Below are positions 33,307 to 42,270 of a DNA stretch of 64,000 nucleotides, one piece after another (the first letter of the stretch is position 1; each line of letters starts with the position of its first letter). The position numbers were made by a program, and so were the translations under genes. The notes beneath the pieces are model-generated. The model was not told the DNA's origin and made no database searches. It saw nothing but the letters and a program-made list of their open reading frames with translations. The DNA is from Jatrophihabitans endophyticus (GTDB taxonomy: Bacteria > Actinomycetota > Actinomycetes > Mycobacteriales > Jatrophihabitantaceae): positions 248,001 through 312,000 of the forward strand of contig NZ_FQVU01000005.1 in assembly GCF_900129455.1 (NCBI RefSeq), written 5' to 3'.

Positions 33307-33984
33307 TCACGGAGCCGGGACGGCGAGTCGACGTGCCGCGTCGATGAACATCGCCTGCGCGGTACGGCCGCTCAGGTCGTCGGTCGCCATCGCAGCCGAC
33401 ACTTGGACCCATGCACGCGGGGTCGCGCTGCCGATCCTTGCCACCGGGGTGCCGCCGGCGAGCGAGACCTGCAGCGGGTCCCGGGCCGACCCATCGGTCC
33501 GCTCGCGACACCGGCTGGTGCCCAGGTCCTCGCAGAACTGGTCCGCGAGCGGGAGGCGTGACGCCGCTGCGTACGGCACGTGGACGGACAGCGTGGCGCC
33601 GAGCGGGGTCAGCCGGTTGCCGGTGCCGTAGGTGCACTCGACGCCGGCCCGCGTCGGGAAACCCTTGCCCACGCCGAAGACGTCAGCGTCGACGGCGGTG
33701 CGCAGCTCCGGCGACGAGAGGCCTCGGCAGAACTCCACCGGCGTGACCGGCGACGCGGTGTGGCCGAGGGAGTCGGCCGGGCAGATCGGCGGCGCACCCT
33801 CGTTCCGGGGGAGTGAGCTGCACGCGGCAGACCATGCCTGCACCTGCCGCGTGAGCACGACAGCCGAGGACGCCGCGGAGCTGCGAGAGGCCGAGCCGAC
33901 GGTGGGGCGACCACCGCCGCCGTCGTCACGGCATGCGGCGACGAGCAGAGCCGTGACGAGCGACAGTACGAGGCGGCGGATCAT
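33307..33984 (-). CDS. Putative lipoprotein of unknown function
   Basis: A 225-residue exported protein. The signal MIRRLVLSLVTALLVAAC ends in a lipobox cysteine at position 18, followed by an acidic and Gly/Ser linker. The mature domain has six further cysteines (ACSSLP, ICPADS, FCRGLS, ECTYG, FCEDLG, RCRERT), suggesting three disulfides. The architecture resembles the DUF3558-type lipoproteins of actinobacteria, but I am not sure of the family. It is alone on the minus strand after the Tad operon. Confidence 0.68.
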   Translation of the reverse strand: MIRRLVLSLVTALLVAACRDDGGGGRPTVGSASRSSAASSAVVLTRQVQAWSAACSSLPRNEGAPPICPADSLGHTASPVTPVEFCRGLSSPELRTAVDADVFGVGKGFPTRAGVECTYGTGNRLTPLGATLSVHVPYAAASRLPLADQFCEDLGTSRCRERTDGSARDPLQVSLAGGTPVARIGSATPRAWVQVSAAMATDDLSGRTAQAMFIDAARRLAVPAP

Positions 33985-34177
33985 CGAATGCCGGCGTCGG
34001 GTAGCGGCGATTCCCACCCGATTCGAGCAAGCATGCGGCAACTGTCACCCTCTTCCTGTCGGAGCGGCCGGCCCGGTGAGGTGCGTCGCGGCTGTCCGGT
34101 CTCCGGGCAGCAGACGGTAGAGCGAGGCAGCGTGGTTGCGGAAATCCGAACCGCAGCGGCGGGTTCCGAGCTGCAGC

Positions 34178-34525
34178 TCAGCGCGGCTTGCGGCGCCAGC
34201 CGGCGCCCACGACCGTCCGCACACCCGGTGGGCAGGCCGGCTCGCCGTCGCGCCAGACCCCCGCGAACCAGGCGGGCCAACCGCGCGGGGCCGGCCACTG
34301 TCGCGGGTCGGCCGGCAGTCGGAGCCGCGGGAGCTCCTCGGTGGCCGTCCACGACGGCCGGCTCAGCGACGCCGCCGGCACCCACGCGGCGAAGGGGACG
34401 TCGTCGTCCCCCGCGCCGGTGGTGACGCGCTGCTGCCACGTGACGCATCCCCACCACTCCTCGGCGGCACGACCCCACGCGTGCAGGGTGACGGCGAAGG
34501 GCGGCCGATTGATCCGCACGGCCAT
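34178..34525 (-). CDS. Hypothetical protein, Trp-rich
   Basis: A 115-residue soluble protein with many tryptophans (EEWWGCVTWQQRV, QWPAPRGWPAWFAGVW). The pattern of a basic N-terminal strand, a W-YGCVTW-like core, then VPFAAWVPAASLSRP and LRLPADPRQWP is seen in conserved small actinobacterial proteins without known function. The ATG at 34525 is chosen; a GTG two codons upstream is possible. It has no signal peptide or membrane helix. Confidence 0.6.
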   Translation of the reverse strand: MAVRINRPPFAVTLHAWGRAAEEWWGCVTWQQRVTTGAGDDDVPFAAWVPAASLSRPSWTATEELPRLRLPADPRQWPAPRGWPAWFAGVWRDGEPACPPGVRTVVGAGWRRKPR

Positions 34526-34646
34526 CACCACGCCATGATTGGAGCACATCAGTTCGATTAGCGGCCACCGCGGTGTCCGGGTCGCGCTATGCGCGCGTCG
34601 CGACCGGTGCGGTCGCCCCGGGACGGTGATGCGCGAGGATGGGGCG

Positions 34647-35426
34647 ATGCGCACCGACATGGTGGCCGAGGTGGCCGACGGGGTCTTCCTTGCCCGCGGC
34701 ACCGACGTGAACTGGGTCCTGCTGCGCGAGGGGAAGGACGTCACGCTCGTCGACACCGGCTGGGCAGGTGACCGCGCCAAGGTGTTGGCCTCCGTGGCTG
34801 CCGTCGGTGTGCGCCCGGAGGACGTCCGAGCTATTTTGCTCACTCATGCGCATATCGATCACATGGGTGCGGTCAACCACTTCCACACCTCGTACGGGAC
34901 GCCGGTCTACCTCGACGAGGTGGAGGTCGCGCACGCGCGCCGTGAGTACCTCGAACAGGCGGGGCCCGGCGTCGTGATCCGCAACCTGGGCCGGCGTGGC
35001 GTGCTCGGCTGGGCGCTGCGCGTCGCGCGGGTCGGTGCCACCCGCGACATCACCGTGGCCCACGCGCGGCGGCTGCCCGCCGCCGGCGACGACGGCGCGC
35101 TCGACCTGCCCGGCCGTCCCGTGCCGGTGCCGATGCACGGTCACACGTCCGGCCACAGCGCCTTCCACCTGCCGGCCGCCGGCGTGGTGATCACCGGCGA
35201 CGGGCTCGTCACCGGCCATCCGGCCACCGGTGTCGACGGTCCGCACGTGCTCGGCGGCATGTTCGACCACTCACCGACCGAGGCGCTCGCCGCCCTCGAC
35301 GCGCTCGCCGGCCTCGGTGCCGACGTCGTCCTGCCCGGTCACGGCCCCGCGTACCGCGGCCCGGTCGCGACCGCGGTCACGATCGCCCGGCAGCGGGCTA
35401 CCGGCGGCGCCACTCCTCCCGGGTGA
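34647..35426 (+). CDS. MBL-fold metallo-hydrolase
   Basis: A 259-residue metallo-beta-lactamase-fold hydrolase. The zinc motif is LTHAHIDHMGAV (HxHxDH), with further ligands in MHGHTSGHSAF, TGDGLV and LPGHGPAY. It resembles glyoxalase-II / quorum-lactonase-like enzymes, without enough detail to name a substrate. The ATG at 34647 follows GAGGATGGGG; an ATG six codons upstream is an alternative. Its 3' end overlaps a decayed acetyltransferase gene on the other strand by 29 bp. Confidence 0.85.
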   Translation: MRTDMVAEVADGVFLARGTDVNWVLLREGKDVTLVDTGWAGDRAKVLASVAAVGVRPEDVRAILLTHAHIDHMGAVNHFHTSYGTPVYLDEVEVAHARREYLEQAGPGVVIRNLGRRGVLGWALRVARVGATRDITVAHARRLPAAGDDGALDLPGRPVPVPMHGHTSGHSAFHLPAAGVVITGDGLVTGHPATGVDGPHVLGGMFDHSPTEALAALDALAGLGADVVLPGHGPAYRGPVATAVTIARQRATGGATPPG

Positions 35427-35706
35427 GCGCGTACTCGACCTCGCCCTAGTCGGCGCCGGGGATCGGCCGCTCCCATCGCTCGCGGAACGTGCGGACGTAG
35501 CGCAGGCCGGCGCTCGCCATCGTCGCCCTGGACGCGGCATTCACCGCCATCGTCTGTGCGAAGACGCGCTCGATCCCGAGATCGTCGAACGCGTGCCGAA
35601 CGAGTTCGCGCGAGCCCTCCCGGGCCGGCGATCTCGTCCGCGAGGTGGTCGTCGGCCAGTGGGACGAGCACGAGCCGCGCCGTCCGCAGCGTCGCCTGGG
35701 GCGCCC
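35398..35706 (-). pseudogene. Decayed GNAT (RimJ/RimL-type) acetyltransferase
   Basis: The minus strand first encodes RTARLVLVPLADDHLADEI, the N-terminus of a RimL-type acetyltransferase. It then jumps, in another frame, to FDDLGIERVFAQTMAVNAAS and GLRYVRTFRERWERPIPGAD, the C-terminal acetyl-CoA domain. A TAG stop follows GAD, after which GEVEYALTREEW continues in the same frame to the true end. About 70-80 middle residues are missing, one frameshift is present and one nonsense codon interrupts the tail. Three lesions mark a pseudogene. It lies between the MBL and HNH genes. Confidence 0.82.
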
Positions 35707-35707
35707 G

Positions 35708-36370
35708 TCAGACGGTAGCGACCGAGATCGTGGGGTTTCCGCAGTCGCCGGCGTAGTCGTTGAGCGCGTCGACCTCCGCCGCGTCGGCCGTGAGGTTCCA
35801 GCGCGTCTTCACCGCGACCCAGTACTCGACGTACTTGCACGCCGCGCTCGCCGCCGGGGGCATCCACTCCGCCGGGTCGCGGTCGCCCTTGCTCTGGTTG
35901 ACGTTGTCGGTGACCGCCTCGAGCGTGCGGTCGTCGCCGAGATCGTTGGCATAGGCCTGGCGCCGCGAGGCCGACCAGCCGTAGCCGCCCGACGTCCACA
36001 CCTCGCCGAGCGGCACCACGTGGTCGATGTCGACGTCGGACTTGTCGGTCCAGGTCTCGCCGTCGTACCAGGACCTCCACTGGCCGCCGGACAGCGTGCA
36101 CCCCGACCCCTTGGTCGGCGCCTTCGTGGCCTCGGCGAGCAGAACCTCCTCGCGGGTGTCGCAGCCGTCGCCGTCCTCGTCGATCCAGGTCTTGAACAGG
36201 TCGCGGTCGTAACCGCTGTGCGCGGTGTTCGAGACGGTCAGCTCGTCGATCAGGGTGTCCAGCGGCTTCGACACGGTGGCGGCACTCGCCGGGCCGGCGG
36301 CGACGGCGAGGCCGACGAAGGCGGCGAGCGCGGCGAGCAGGGCGGTCAGGGTGCGGGGCAGGCGCGTCAC
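35708..36370 (-). CDS. Secreted HNH endonuclease-like protein (DUF1524 type)
   Basis: A 220-residue exported protein. A Sec signal (TLTALLAALAAFVGLAV, ending GPASA) is followed by a domain with CDTREEVLL and the nuclease motif DIDHVVPLGEVWTSGG, in which Asp-His acts as the metal/general-base site. The residues ANDLGDDRTLEAVTDNVNQ complete the HNH-type finger. Four cysteines (two around TREE/GSGC, two at the end) suit an extracellular enzyme. GTG 36370 follows AAGAGG. It is probably a nutritional or defensive extracellular nuclease. Confidence 0.82.
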   Translation of the reverse strand: MTRLPRTLTALLAALAAFVGLAVAAGPASAATVSKPLDTLIDELTVSNTAHSGYDRDLFKTWIDEDGDGCDTREEVLLAEATKAPTKGSGCTLSGGQWRSWYDGETWTDKSDVDIDHVVPLGEVWTSGGYGWSASRRQAYANDLGDDRTLEAVTDNVNQSKGDRDPAEWMPPAASAACKYVEYWVAVKTRWNLTADAAEVDALNDYAGDCGNPTISVATV

Positions 36371-36479
36371 GGGCGACCTCTTCGTCCAAGGATCCGGGCA
36401 AGTGCCACCAAACCACCACATTCACTGCGCCGAGTCCAGTGTTCCGAGGTGAACACGCGGGGATCTACGCTGCTCTCCC

Positions 36480-37028
36480 GTGCCCCGTCTCATCGTGTTG
36501 AACGGTCCGCCGGGCGCGGGCAAGTCGACGATCGCGCAGCGCCTGGTCGACGCGAACCCCCTGACGCTGAACCTCGAGATCGACGCACTGCGTCGCCTGC
36601 TCGGGGGCTGGAAGCGCGATCCGCACGCCGCCGGCCTGCGCGCCCGGTCGCTGGCCCTCGACGTCGCGCGCAACCACCTCGACGCCGGTCACGACGTGGT
36701 CGTCCCGCAGTACCTGGGCCGGGCCGATTACCTGCGCGAGCTGCAGGCCGTCGCCGTCGCGACCGGCGCGCAGTGGCACGAGTTCGTGCTGCTGGACACG
36801 AAGGACGTCATGCGCGACCGGTTCCTCGCGCGCACCGCCGCCGGCCGCGAGCAGGCCCACCTCGACGCGCAGGAGATCCTCGACCGGGTCGGTGGCGTCC
36901 GGCAGCTCGAAGCCATGTACGACCGGCTGCTCCTGGTCATCGGCTCGCGCGAGTCGGCGCAGATCGTCCCCGCCCGCGAGGGGCAGGTCGACGAGACGTA
37001 CGCGGCGGTGCTCAGCCGGCTGGGCTGA
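36480..37028 (+). CDS. AAA-type P-loop kinase-like protein
   Basis: A 182-residue nucleotide-binding protein. Walker A is LNGPPGAGKSTIAQRL at residues 6-21, and a later VVVPQYLGRADYL contains the beta-3 strand. The scaffold resembles small-molecule kinases of the chloramphenicol-phosphotransferase / zeta-toxin / gluconate-kinase-like class. The GTG at 36480 lies 8 nt after a TACGCT -10 box, so the mRNA may be leaderless. It converges with exonuclease III and overlaps its 3' end by 17 bp. The substrate is unknown. Confidence 0.72.
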   Translation: MPRLIVLNGPPGAGKSTIAQRLVDANPLTLNLEIDALRRLLGGWKRDPHAAGLRARSLALDVARNHLDAGHDVVVPQYLGRADYLRELQAVAVATGAQWHEFVLLDTKDVMRDRFLARTAAGREQAHLDAQEILDRVGGVRQLEAMYDRLLLVIGSRESAQIVPAREGQVDETYAAVLSRLG

Positions 37029-37818
37029 GGTCGACGTCGACGACCACCGGGGCATGGTCGGACGGCCCGGTGCCCTTGCGGGCGTCGCGGTCGACGTAGG
37101 CGTCGCGCACCGAGTCGGCGAGGCCGGTCGAGGCGTAGACGAGGTCGATGCGCATGCCCATGTTCTTGTGGAAGGCGCCCGCCCGGTAGTCCCAGTAGGT
37201 ATAGGGCGTGTCGTGCTTCATCGCGCGGGGGACGACATCGACGAGACCGAGCGCCCGCAGCTCCGCGAGCGCCTGCCGCTCCGGCGGTGTGACGTGCGTG
37301 CTGGTGGCGAACGCCGCCGGGTCCCAGACGTCCGCATCGGTCGGGGCGATGTTGAAGTCGCCCAGCACCGCGAACGGTGCGGCGGCGAGCTCGACCTGCA
37401 CTGTGGCGCGCAGCGCCTGCAGCCAGCGCAGCTTGTAGTCGTAGTGCGGATGCCCGACCTCGCGGCCGTTCGGGACGTAGACGGACCAGACGCGCACACC
37501 CCCGCACGACGCGCCGACCGCCCGCGGCTCGTGGGCTTCGAGCAGCGCGTCCTCCGGCTGGAAGCCGGGTTCGTCGACCAGACCGCGGCGCACGTCGGCG
37601 ATGCCGACGCGGGACAAGACGGCGACCCCGTTCCAGCGGCCGGTGCCGTGGACCGCCGCCTCGTAGCCGAGATCGGCGAGCTCGTCGGTGGGGAAGCCGT
37701 CCGCGGACGTCTTCAGTTCCTGCAGACAGAGGATGTCGGGTTCGGCAGTGCCGAGCCAGTCGAGCAGCCTGGGCAGCCGCGCGACGACGGAGTTGACGTT
37801 CCAGGTGGCGATGCGCAC
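37012..37818 (-). CDS. xth: Exodeoxyribonuclease III / AP endonuclease
   Basis: A 268-residue Mg-dependent repair nuclease that cleaves DNA at abasic sites and trims 3' blocking groups. Conserved sites are ATWNVNSV at the N-terminus, LCLQELKTS (metal-binding Glu near 35), YVPNGREVG near 115, VLGDFNIAPTD (active-site Asp/Asn near 152), RIDLVYAS and GPSDHAPVVVD (catalytic Asp-His near 258). The length fits the ExoIII family. Confidence 0.94.
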   Translation of the reverse strand: MRIATWNVNSVVARLPRLLDWLGTAEPDILCLQELKTSADGFPTDELADLGYEAAVHGTGRWNGVAVLSRVGIADVRRGLVDEPGFQPEDALLEAHEPRAVGASCGGVRVWSVYVPNGREVGHPHYDYKLRWLQALRATVQVELAAAPFAVLGDFNIAPTDADVWDPAAFATSTHVTPPERQALAELRALGLVDVVPRAMKHDTPYTYWDYRAGAFHKNMGMRIDLVYASTGLADSVRDAYVDRDARKGTGPSDHAPVVVDVDLSPAG

Positions 37819-37839
37819 GGGACGCGACCCGCGGCGGGA

Positions 37840-37992
37840 CTAGGCGATCTCGGCGGGGACCTCGGCGGGGGACTCGGCGCGCATCGGGGCGATCAGCGGG
37901 GTCATGAGCTGGCGGCGGCAGGCGGAGCGAGTGAGTTCCGCGCCGGCCACGGCGACGACGATCAGCGCGAGGGCGAGGAGGAGGGTCAGCAC
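37840..37992 (-). CDS. Small membrane protein
   Basis: A 50-residue ORF from GTG 37992: one N-terminal hydrophobic helix (VLTLLLALALIVVAVAG), then a short polar tail with ACRRQLMTPLIAPM. Codon bias is coding-like, but there is no clear ribosome binding site and the family is not recognised. It lies 21 bp upstream of the exonuclease gene on the same strand. A slightly longer N-terminus is possible. Confidence 0.4.
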   Translation of the reverse strand: MLTLLLALALIVVAVAGAELTRSACRRQLMTPLIAPMRAESPAEVPAEIA

Positions 37993-38118
37993 GACGAGTT
38001 CGATACCCGTGGGTAGAGCCTCACAAACCGGACGTGGGCAAGCCGTCGGTACGACGTCGTGTCGGCTTCGTCGCAGCGACGGCTTCCGTTCCCGCGACCC
38101 CCGCGGCATCGTGTCCCC

Positions 38119-38484
38119 ATGGCTGCGGTCGACCGGTTGCGTGCGATCTGCCTGGGCCTGCCCGAGGTCCAGGAGCGAGCGAGCCACGGCTCGCCGTCGT
38201 TCTTCGTCCGCGGCACCACGCAGTTCGTGTCGGTGGACGACCACCATCACGGCGTCGACCACCTCGGCTTCTGGTGCCCGGCACCGGCCGGCGTCCAGCA
38301 GGAGCTGGTCGCCGAGGACCCGACCCGCTTCTTCCGGCCGCCGTACGTCGGCGGTCGCGGCTGGCTCGGCGTCCGCCTCGAGGCCGACGCACTGCCCGCC
38401 GTGGACTGGGAGGAGGTCGCCGAGATCGTGCGGGACGCCTACCGCTGCGTGGCGCCGAAGGCCCTGCGTGAGCGCGTAGGCTGA
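38119..38484 (+). CDS. MmcQ/YjbR family protein
   Basis: A 121-residue protein of the YjbR (CyaY-like fold) family. It has the typical pattern AICLGLPEVQERASHGSPSF, a central FVSVDDHHHGVDHLGFW strand region, and VGGRGWLGVRLEA before the final helix EVAEIVRDAYRCVAP. Family members are described as DNA-binding or as unknown. It sits 6 bp upstream of prfB, whose probable -10 box lies in its last codons. Confidence 0.85.
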   Translation: MAAVDRLRAICLGLPEVQERASHGSPSFFVRGTTQFVSVDDHHHGVDHLGFWCPAPAGVQQELVAEDPTRFFRPPYVGGRGWLGVRLEADALPAVDWEEVAEIVRDAYRCVAPKALRERVG

Positions 38485-38490
38485 TCGGTC

Positions 38491-39594
38491 GTGGACGTCC
38501 CGGCCGAGCTGAAGGAACTGTCCGCGACCCTCGCCAGCATCGAGGCGGTCGTGGACCTCGACGCGTTGCGTCGCGAGATCGCCGACCTCGAGACCCAGGC
38601 CGCCGAACCGACGCTGTGGGACGACGTCGAGAATGCCCAGCGGGTGACGTCGCGGCTGTCCTACGCGCAGGGCGAGGTGCGCCGCACCGAGGACCTCCGG
38701 CGCCGCCTCGACGACGCGCAGACCCTCTACGACCTCGGTGTGGAGATGGACGACGCCGATTCGCGGACCGAGGCCGAGTGTGAGCTCGTGTCGCTGCGGC
38801 GCGCGATCGACGAGCTCGAGGTCCGCACGCTGCTCTCCGGCGAGTACGACGCCCGCGAGGCGCTCGTGACGATCCGCGCCGAGGCCGGCGGCGTCGACGC
38901 CGCCGACTTCGCCGAGATGCTGCTGCGCATGTACGCCCGCTGGGCCGAGCGGCACAGCTATTCCATCGACGCGCTCGACACGAGCTACGCCGAGGAGGCC
39001 GGCATCAAGTCGGCCACGATCCAGGTCAAGGCCCCCTACGCCTACGGCACGCTCTCGGTCGAGCAGGGCACCCACCGGCTCGTGCGGATCAGCCCGTTCG
39101 ACAACCAGGGTCGTCGGCAGACCAGCTTCGTCGGGGTCGAGGTGCTGCCCGTCGTCGAGCAGTCCGACCACGTCGAGATCGCCGACGACGACCTGCGCGT
39201 GGACGTCTATCGCAGCTCGGGCAAGGGTGGTCAGGGCGTCAACACCACCGACTCCGCGGTGCGCATCACGCACCTGCCCACCGGCATCGTCGTCACCTGC
39301 CAGAACGAGCGCTCGCAGATCCAGAACCGCGCGTCGGCGATGAACGTGCTGCAGGCGCGGCTCCTCGAACGGCGCCGTGAGGAGGAGCAGAGCGCGATGA
39401 ACGCGCTCAAGGACGGCAGCAACAGCTGGGGTAACCAGATGCGCAGCTACGTCCTGCACCCGTACCAGATGGTGAAGGACCTCCGCACCGACTTCGAGGT
39501 CGGCAATCCGCAGGCCGTGCTCGACGGCGAGATCGACGGCTTCATCGAGGCCGGCATCCGGTGGCGCCGGGCGGCGGAGACCACCCCCGCCTGA
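38491..39594 (+). CDS. prfB: Peptide chain release factor 2
   Basis: A 367-residue class I release factor that recognises UGA and UAA. The stop-codon recognition tripeptide SPF appears in [15 protein letters not shown] near residue 207, and the catalytic GGQ in [12 protein letters not shown] near 247. The reading frame is continuous: there is no in-frame UGA near codon 26 and so no programmed frameshift. A TAGGCT -10 element lies 8 nt before GTG 38491, so the mRNA may be leaderless. Confidence 0.96.
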   Translation: MDVPAELKELSATLASIEAVVDLDALRREIADLETQAAEPTLWDDVENAQRVTSRLSYAQGEVRRTEDLRRRLDDAQTLYDLGVEMDDADSRTEAECELVSLRRAIDELEVRTLLSGEYDAREALVTIRAEAGGVDAADFAEMLLRMYARWAERHSYSIDALDTSYAEEAGIKSATIQVKAPYAYGTLSVEQGTHRLVRISPFDNQGRRQTSFVGVEVLPVVEQSDHVEIADDDLRVDVYRSSGKGGQGVNTTDSAVRITHLPTGIVVTCQNERSQIQNRASAMNVLQARLLERRREEEQSAMNALKDGSNSWGNQMRSYVLHPYQMVKDLRTDFEVGNPQAVLDGEIDGFIEAGIRWRRAAETTPA

Positions 39595-39595
39595 G

Positions 39596-40417
39596 TCAGC
39601 GCAGCAGCAGGGCGTCCAACCGGCGTGCCGTCACGGCCAACCCCACGCCCGCCATCACGACGAAGTACGCGGCGTGGCCGAGCAGTGCCCAGCTCAGGTA
39701 TCCCGCGTTCAGCGAGCGGAGCAGCTCGATGCCGTGGTGCAGTGGCAGGCACTCGACCACGAGCTGCAGCCACCTCGGGTACACCGACAGGCCGTAGAAC
39801 GTGCCGCTGAACAGGAACAGCGGCAGCGTCGCGAGCTGGATCAGGTCGAGCTGGTTGACCGTGGTCATCCAGGTCGTGGCCGCCATGCCCACCGCGGCGA
39901 AGCCGAACGCGATCAGCAGCGCGGCCGGCAGCAGCAGCACCGCCCACCACGACGCGACGAGGCCGAAGGCAGCCATCACCACGAGGAAGCCGAAGGAGTA
40001 GAGCCCGCCGCGGATCAGCGCCCACGCGATCTCGCCGATCGCGACGTCGAGCGGGCCGAGCGAGGTCGCGAGCATCGAGTCGTAGAGCTTGGCGAACTTC
40101 ATCTTGAAGAACACGTTCATCGTGGAGTCGTAGATGGCGCCGTTCATGGCCGACGAGGCGAGCAGGGCCGGGGCGATGTAGGCGGTGTAGCCGAGGACGT
40201 GGCCGCCGGGGCCGGTCACCGTGCCGACCAGGCCTTGGAGCCCGGTGCCGAGCGCGAGCAGGTAGAAGACGGGCTCGAAGAACCCGGTGAGGATCACCAG
40301 CCAGCTGCGGCTGTAGACCCGGAACGCCCGCTCCAGGACGACATGGGCCCGCCCGGCGTAGACGCTGCCCGGCAGCATCCGTAGCGGGGTGCCGAACCTG
40401 GGCGGCGCGGCGGTCAT
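39596..40417 (-). CDS. ABC-2 type exporter permease (NodJ-like) 2
   Basis: A 273-residue membrane protein with six hydrophobic helices, the pattern of the ABC-2 / NodJ permease family. The conserved loop ATSLGPLDVAIGEIAWALIR precedes helix 3, and the pre-helix motif FLFSGTFYGLSVYPRWLQ is characteristic. It overlaps the other permease by ATGA. Two different permeases suggest a heterodimeric exporter with the ATPase at 41209-42147. Confidence 0.88.
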   Translation of the reverse strand: MTAAPPRFGTPLRMLPGSVYAGRAHVVLERAFRVYSRSWLVILTGFFEPVFYLLALGTGLQGLVGTVTGPGGHVLGYTAYIAPALLASSAMNGAIYDSTMNVFFKMKFAKLYDSMLATSLGPLDVAIGEIAWALIRGGLYSFGFLVVMAAFGLVASWWAVLLLPAALLIAFGFAAVGMAATTWMTTVNQLDLIQLATLPLFLFSGTFYGLSVYPRWLQLVVECLPLHHGIELLRSLNAGYLSWALLGHAAYFVVMAGVGLAVTARRLDALLLR

Positions 40418-41208
40418 CCGCGCGCCACCCGGACCGTGAACCGCCACCGGGCGAGCAGCATCCCGGCGACCAGCCAGCCGAGCAGGTACCCGACGTGGAC
40501 CGCGGCCGGCGCAGCGGCGAGGTGGCCGATCGCCGCGCCGCGGGCCAGCTCGACGCCGTGCCACAGCGGCGAGACGTAGGCCAGCCAGCGGCCCCAGTCG
40601 GGCAGCTGCGCGACCGGATAGAAGGTGCCGGAGAACAGGAACATCGGGGTGACGACGAAACGGAAGAGGACGTTGAACGCCTGACCCTCGGCGGTGGCGG
40701 TCGCGGCGAGGGCCATGACGGGGGCCGCGAACGCGACGGCGGTCAGCACGGCGGCGGGCACCGCCAGGACGACCCACCAGCGCTGCGTCCCGCCGAACGC
40801 CGCGATGATGGCCAGGTAGACGGTGCTGTTCACGAGCTGCCGCACGGTGATCCACAGCAGCGTGCCGTCGGCGATCTGCGACGGCGTGAGCGGGGTGGCG
40901 GCCAGCCCGTGGAAGTTGCGGACCCACTTGAAACCGGCCATGACCGGGAAGCTCGCGTCGGACGCCGCGATCTGCAGCGCCGACGCGACGAGCAGTGCCG
41001 GGCCGACGAAGACCAGGTAGGGGACGCCGAGGGAGCCCGTGCCGTGGCGGTTCACGAGCGTGCCCAGCCCGACGCCGAGGGCGAGGACGAAGGCCACCGG
41101 GGTGAAGACGCCGATGATCAGCGCGTTGCGCCAGTAACCGCGCAGCCGGCGCACGTTGAGCTCGACGACCATCCACACGGAGCCCGCGGCGGGGGCGGCG
41201 AGGGCCAT
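40414..41208 (-). CDS. ABC-2 type exporter permease (NodJ-like) 1
   Basis: A 264-residue membrane protein with six helices of the ABC-2 family. It contains GYWRNALIIGVFTPVAFVLA near the N-terminus, the loop GLAATPLTPSQIADGTLL, and MFLFSGTFYPVAQLPDWG, closely parallel to the second permease. The start at 41208 directly abuts the ATPase stop codon. With the second permease it should form the membrane channel. Confidence 0.88.
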   Translation of the reverse strand: MALAAPAAGSVWMVVELNVRRLRGYWRNALIIGVFTPVAFVLALGVGLGTLVNRHGTGSLGVPYLVFVGPALLVASALQIAASDASFPVMAGFKWVRNFHGLAATPLTPSQIADGTLLWITVRQLVNSTVYLAIIAAFGGTQRWWVVLAVPAAVLTAVAFAAPVMALAATATAEGQAFNVLFRFVVTPMFLFSGTFYPVAQLPDWGRWLAYVSPLWHGVELARGAAIGHLAAAPAAVHVGYLLGWLVAGMLLARWRFTVRVARG

Positions 41209-42147
41209 CTAGTCCACCAACGTCCGGCCGGTGAGGCGCAGGAAGACGTCCTCGAGCGTGCTGCGCCGCACCAGCGACGACGCCGGGGCGAGCCCGAGCT
41301 CGTGGGCGTGCCGCAGGGCGGCCTCGCCGTCGTGGACGTAGAGCAGGACGCGGTCGGGGAGCTCCTCGACCCGTTCGTCGCGCCCCTCGACCGTCGGGGC
41401 CAGCCGGGCGGCCGCGGCCGCGTTCTCGCCGGGTGGGAAGCGCAGCTCGGCGACCTCGCGCGTCGAGTGCGCGGCGATGAGGGACGCGGGTGACCCCTCG
41501 GCCACGATGCGACCGCCGTCCATGACCACGAGCCGGTCGCACAGCTGCTCGGCCTCGTCCATGTAGTGCGTGGTCAGGACGAGCGTGACGCCCTCGTGCC
41601 GCAGCCGGTAGAGGCGGTCCCACAGGATGTGCCTCGCCTGTGGATCCAGCCCGGTGGTCGGCTCGTCGAGGAGCAGGATCTCCGGCTCGTTCACGAGCGA
41701 GCGGGCGATGGTGAGCCGCCGCTTCATGCCGCCCGACAGTGGCTCGACCTTCGCGCCGGCGCGATCGGCCAGCTGCGCGAACTCGAGCAGCTCGTCGATG
41801 CGTGGCCCGAGCGTGCGGCGCGGCAGGCCGAAGTAGCGGCCGTAGATGTAGAGGTTGTCGCGGACCGAGAGCTCGAGATCGAGGGTGTCCTGCTGCGGAA
41901 CGACGCCCAGCCGGCCCCGGATGACCGGGCCGTCGGCGGCCGGATCGAGCCCGAGGATGCGCAACGTGCCCGACGTGACCGGTGCGACGCACGCCACCAT
42001 GCGCATGGTGGAGCTCTTGCCGGCGCCGTTGGGGCCGAGGAAGCCGAACGCCTCGCCGCGGTGGACCTCGAAGTCGATGCCCGCAACGGCGGTGAAGTCG
42101 CCGAAGGTCTTGGTGAGGCCCGTCGCACTGATCAACGGCTCGGCCAC
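41209..42147 (-). CDS. ABC exporter ATPase (NodI/DrrA type), probably leaderless
   Basis: A 312-residue ATPase for the two ABC-2 permeases. Walker A is FLGPNGAGKSSTMRM, the Q-loop is VVPQQDTLD, the signature is LSGGMKRRLTIARSL, and Walker B is ILLLDEPTTGLDPQ; the H-loop is TTHYMDEAEQL. An accessory C-terminal region of ~80 residues follows, as in DrrA/NodI proteins for drugs or lipo-oligosaccharides. A TACCGT -10 box lies 7 nt before GTG 42147, so I prefer this start over GTG 42156. The exporter is inserted between prfB and ftsE. Confidence 0.9.
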   Translation of the reverse strand: MAEPLISATGLTKTFGDFTAVAGIDFEVHRGEAFGFLGPNGAGKSSTMRMVACVAPVTSGTLRILGLDPAADGPVIRGRLGVVPQQDTLDLELSVRDNLYIYGRYFGLPRRTLGPRIDELLEFAQLADRAGAKVEPLSGGMKRRLTIARSLVNEPEILLLDEPTTGLDPQARHILWDRLYRLRHEGVTLVLTTHYMDEAEQLCDRLVVMDGGRIVAEGSPASLIAAHSTREVAELRFPPGENAAAAARLAPTVEGRDERVEELPDRVLLYVHDGEAALRHAHELGLAPASSLVRRSTLEDVFLRLTGRTLVD

Positions 42148-42270
42148 GTTCCGCACGGTAGCAATGGGGACCGACGCTGATTTCCTGTGAGGCCTCGGCA
42201 CGCCTGGCCGGTTCGCAGATAACGGATGGGTAAACTGCGTCGCCGTGATCAGGCACAGCAGGAGTGGCGA

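Noticed and set aside
38491-38600. Programmed +1 frameshift in prfB
   Set aside because: No in-frame TGA or slippery CTTTGA near codon 26; the frame is continuous.
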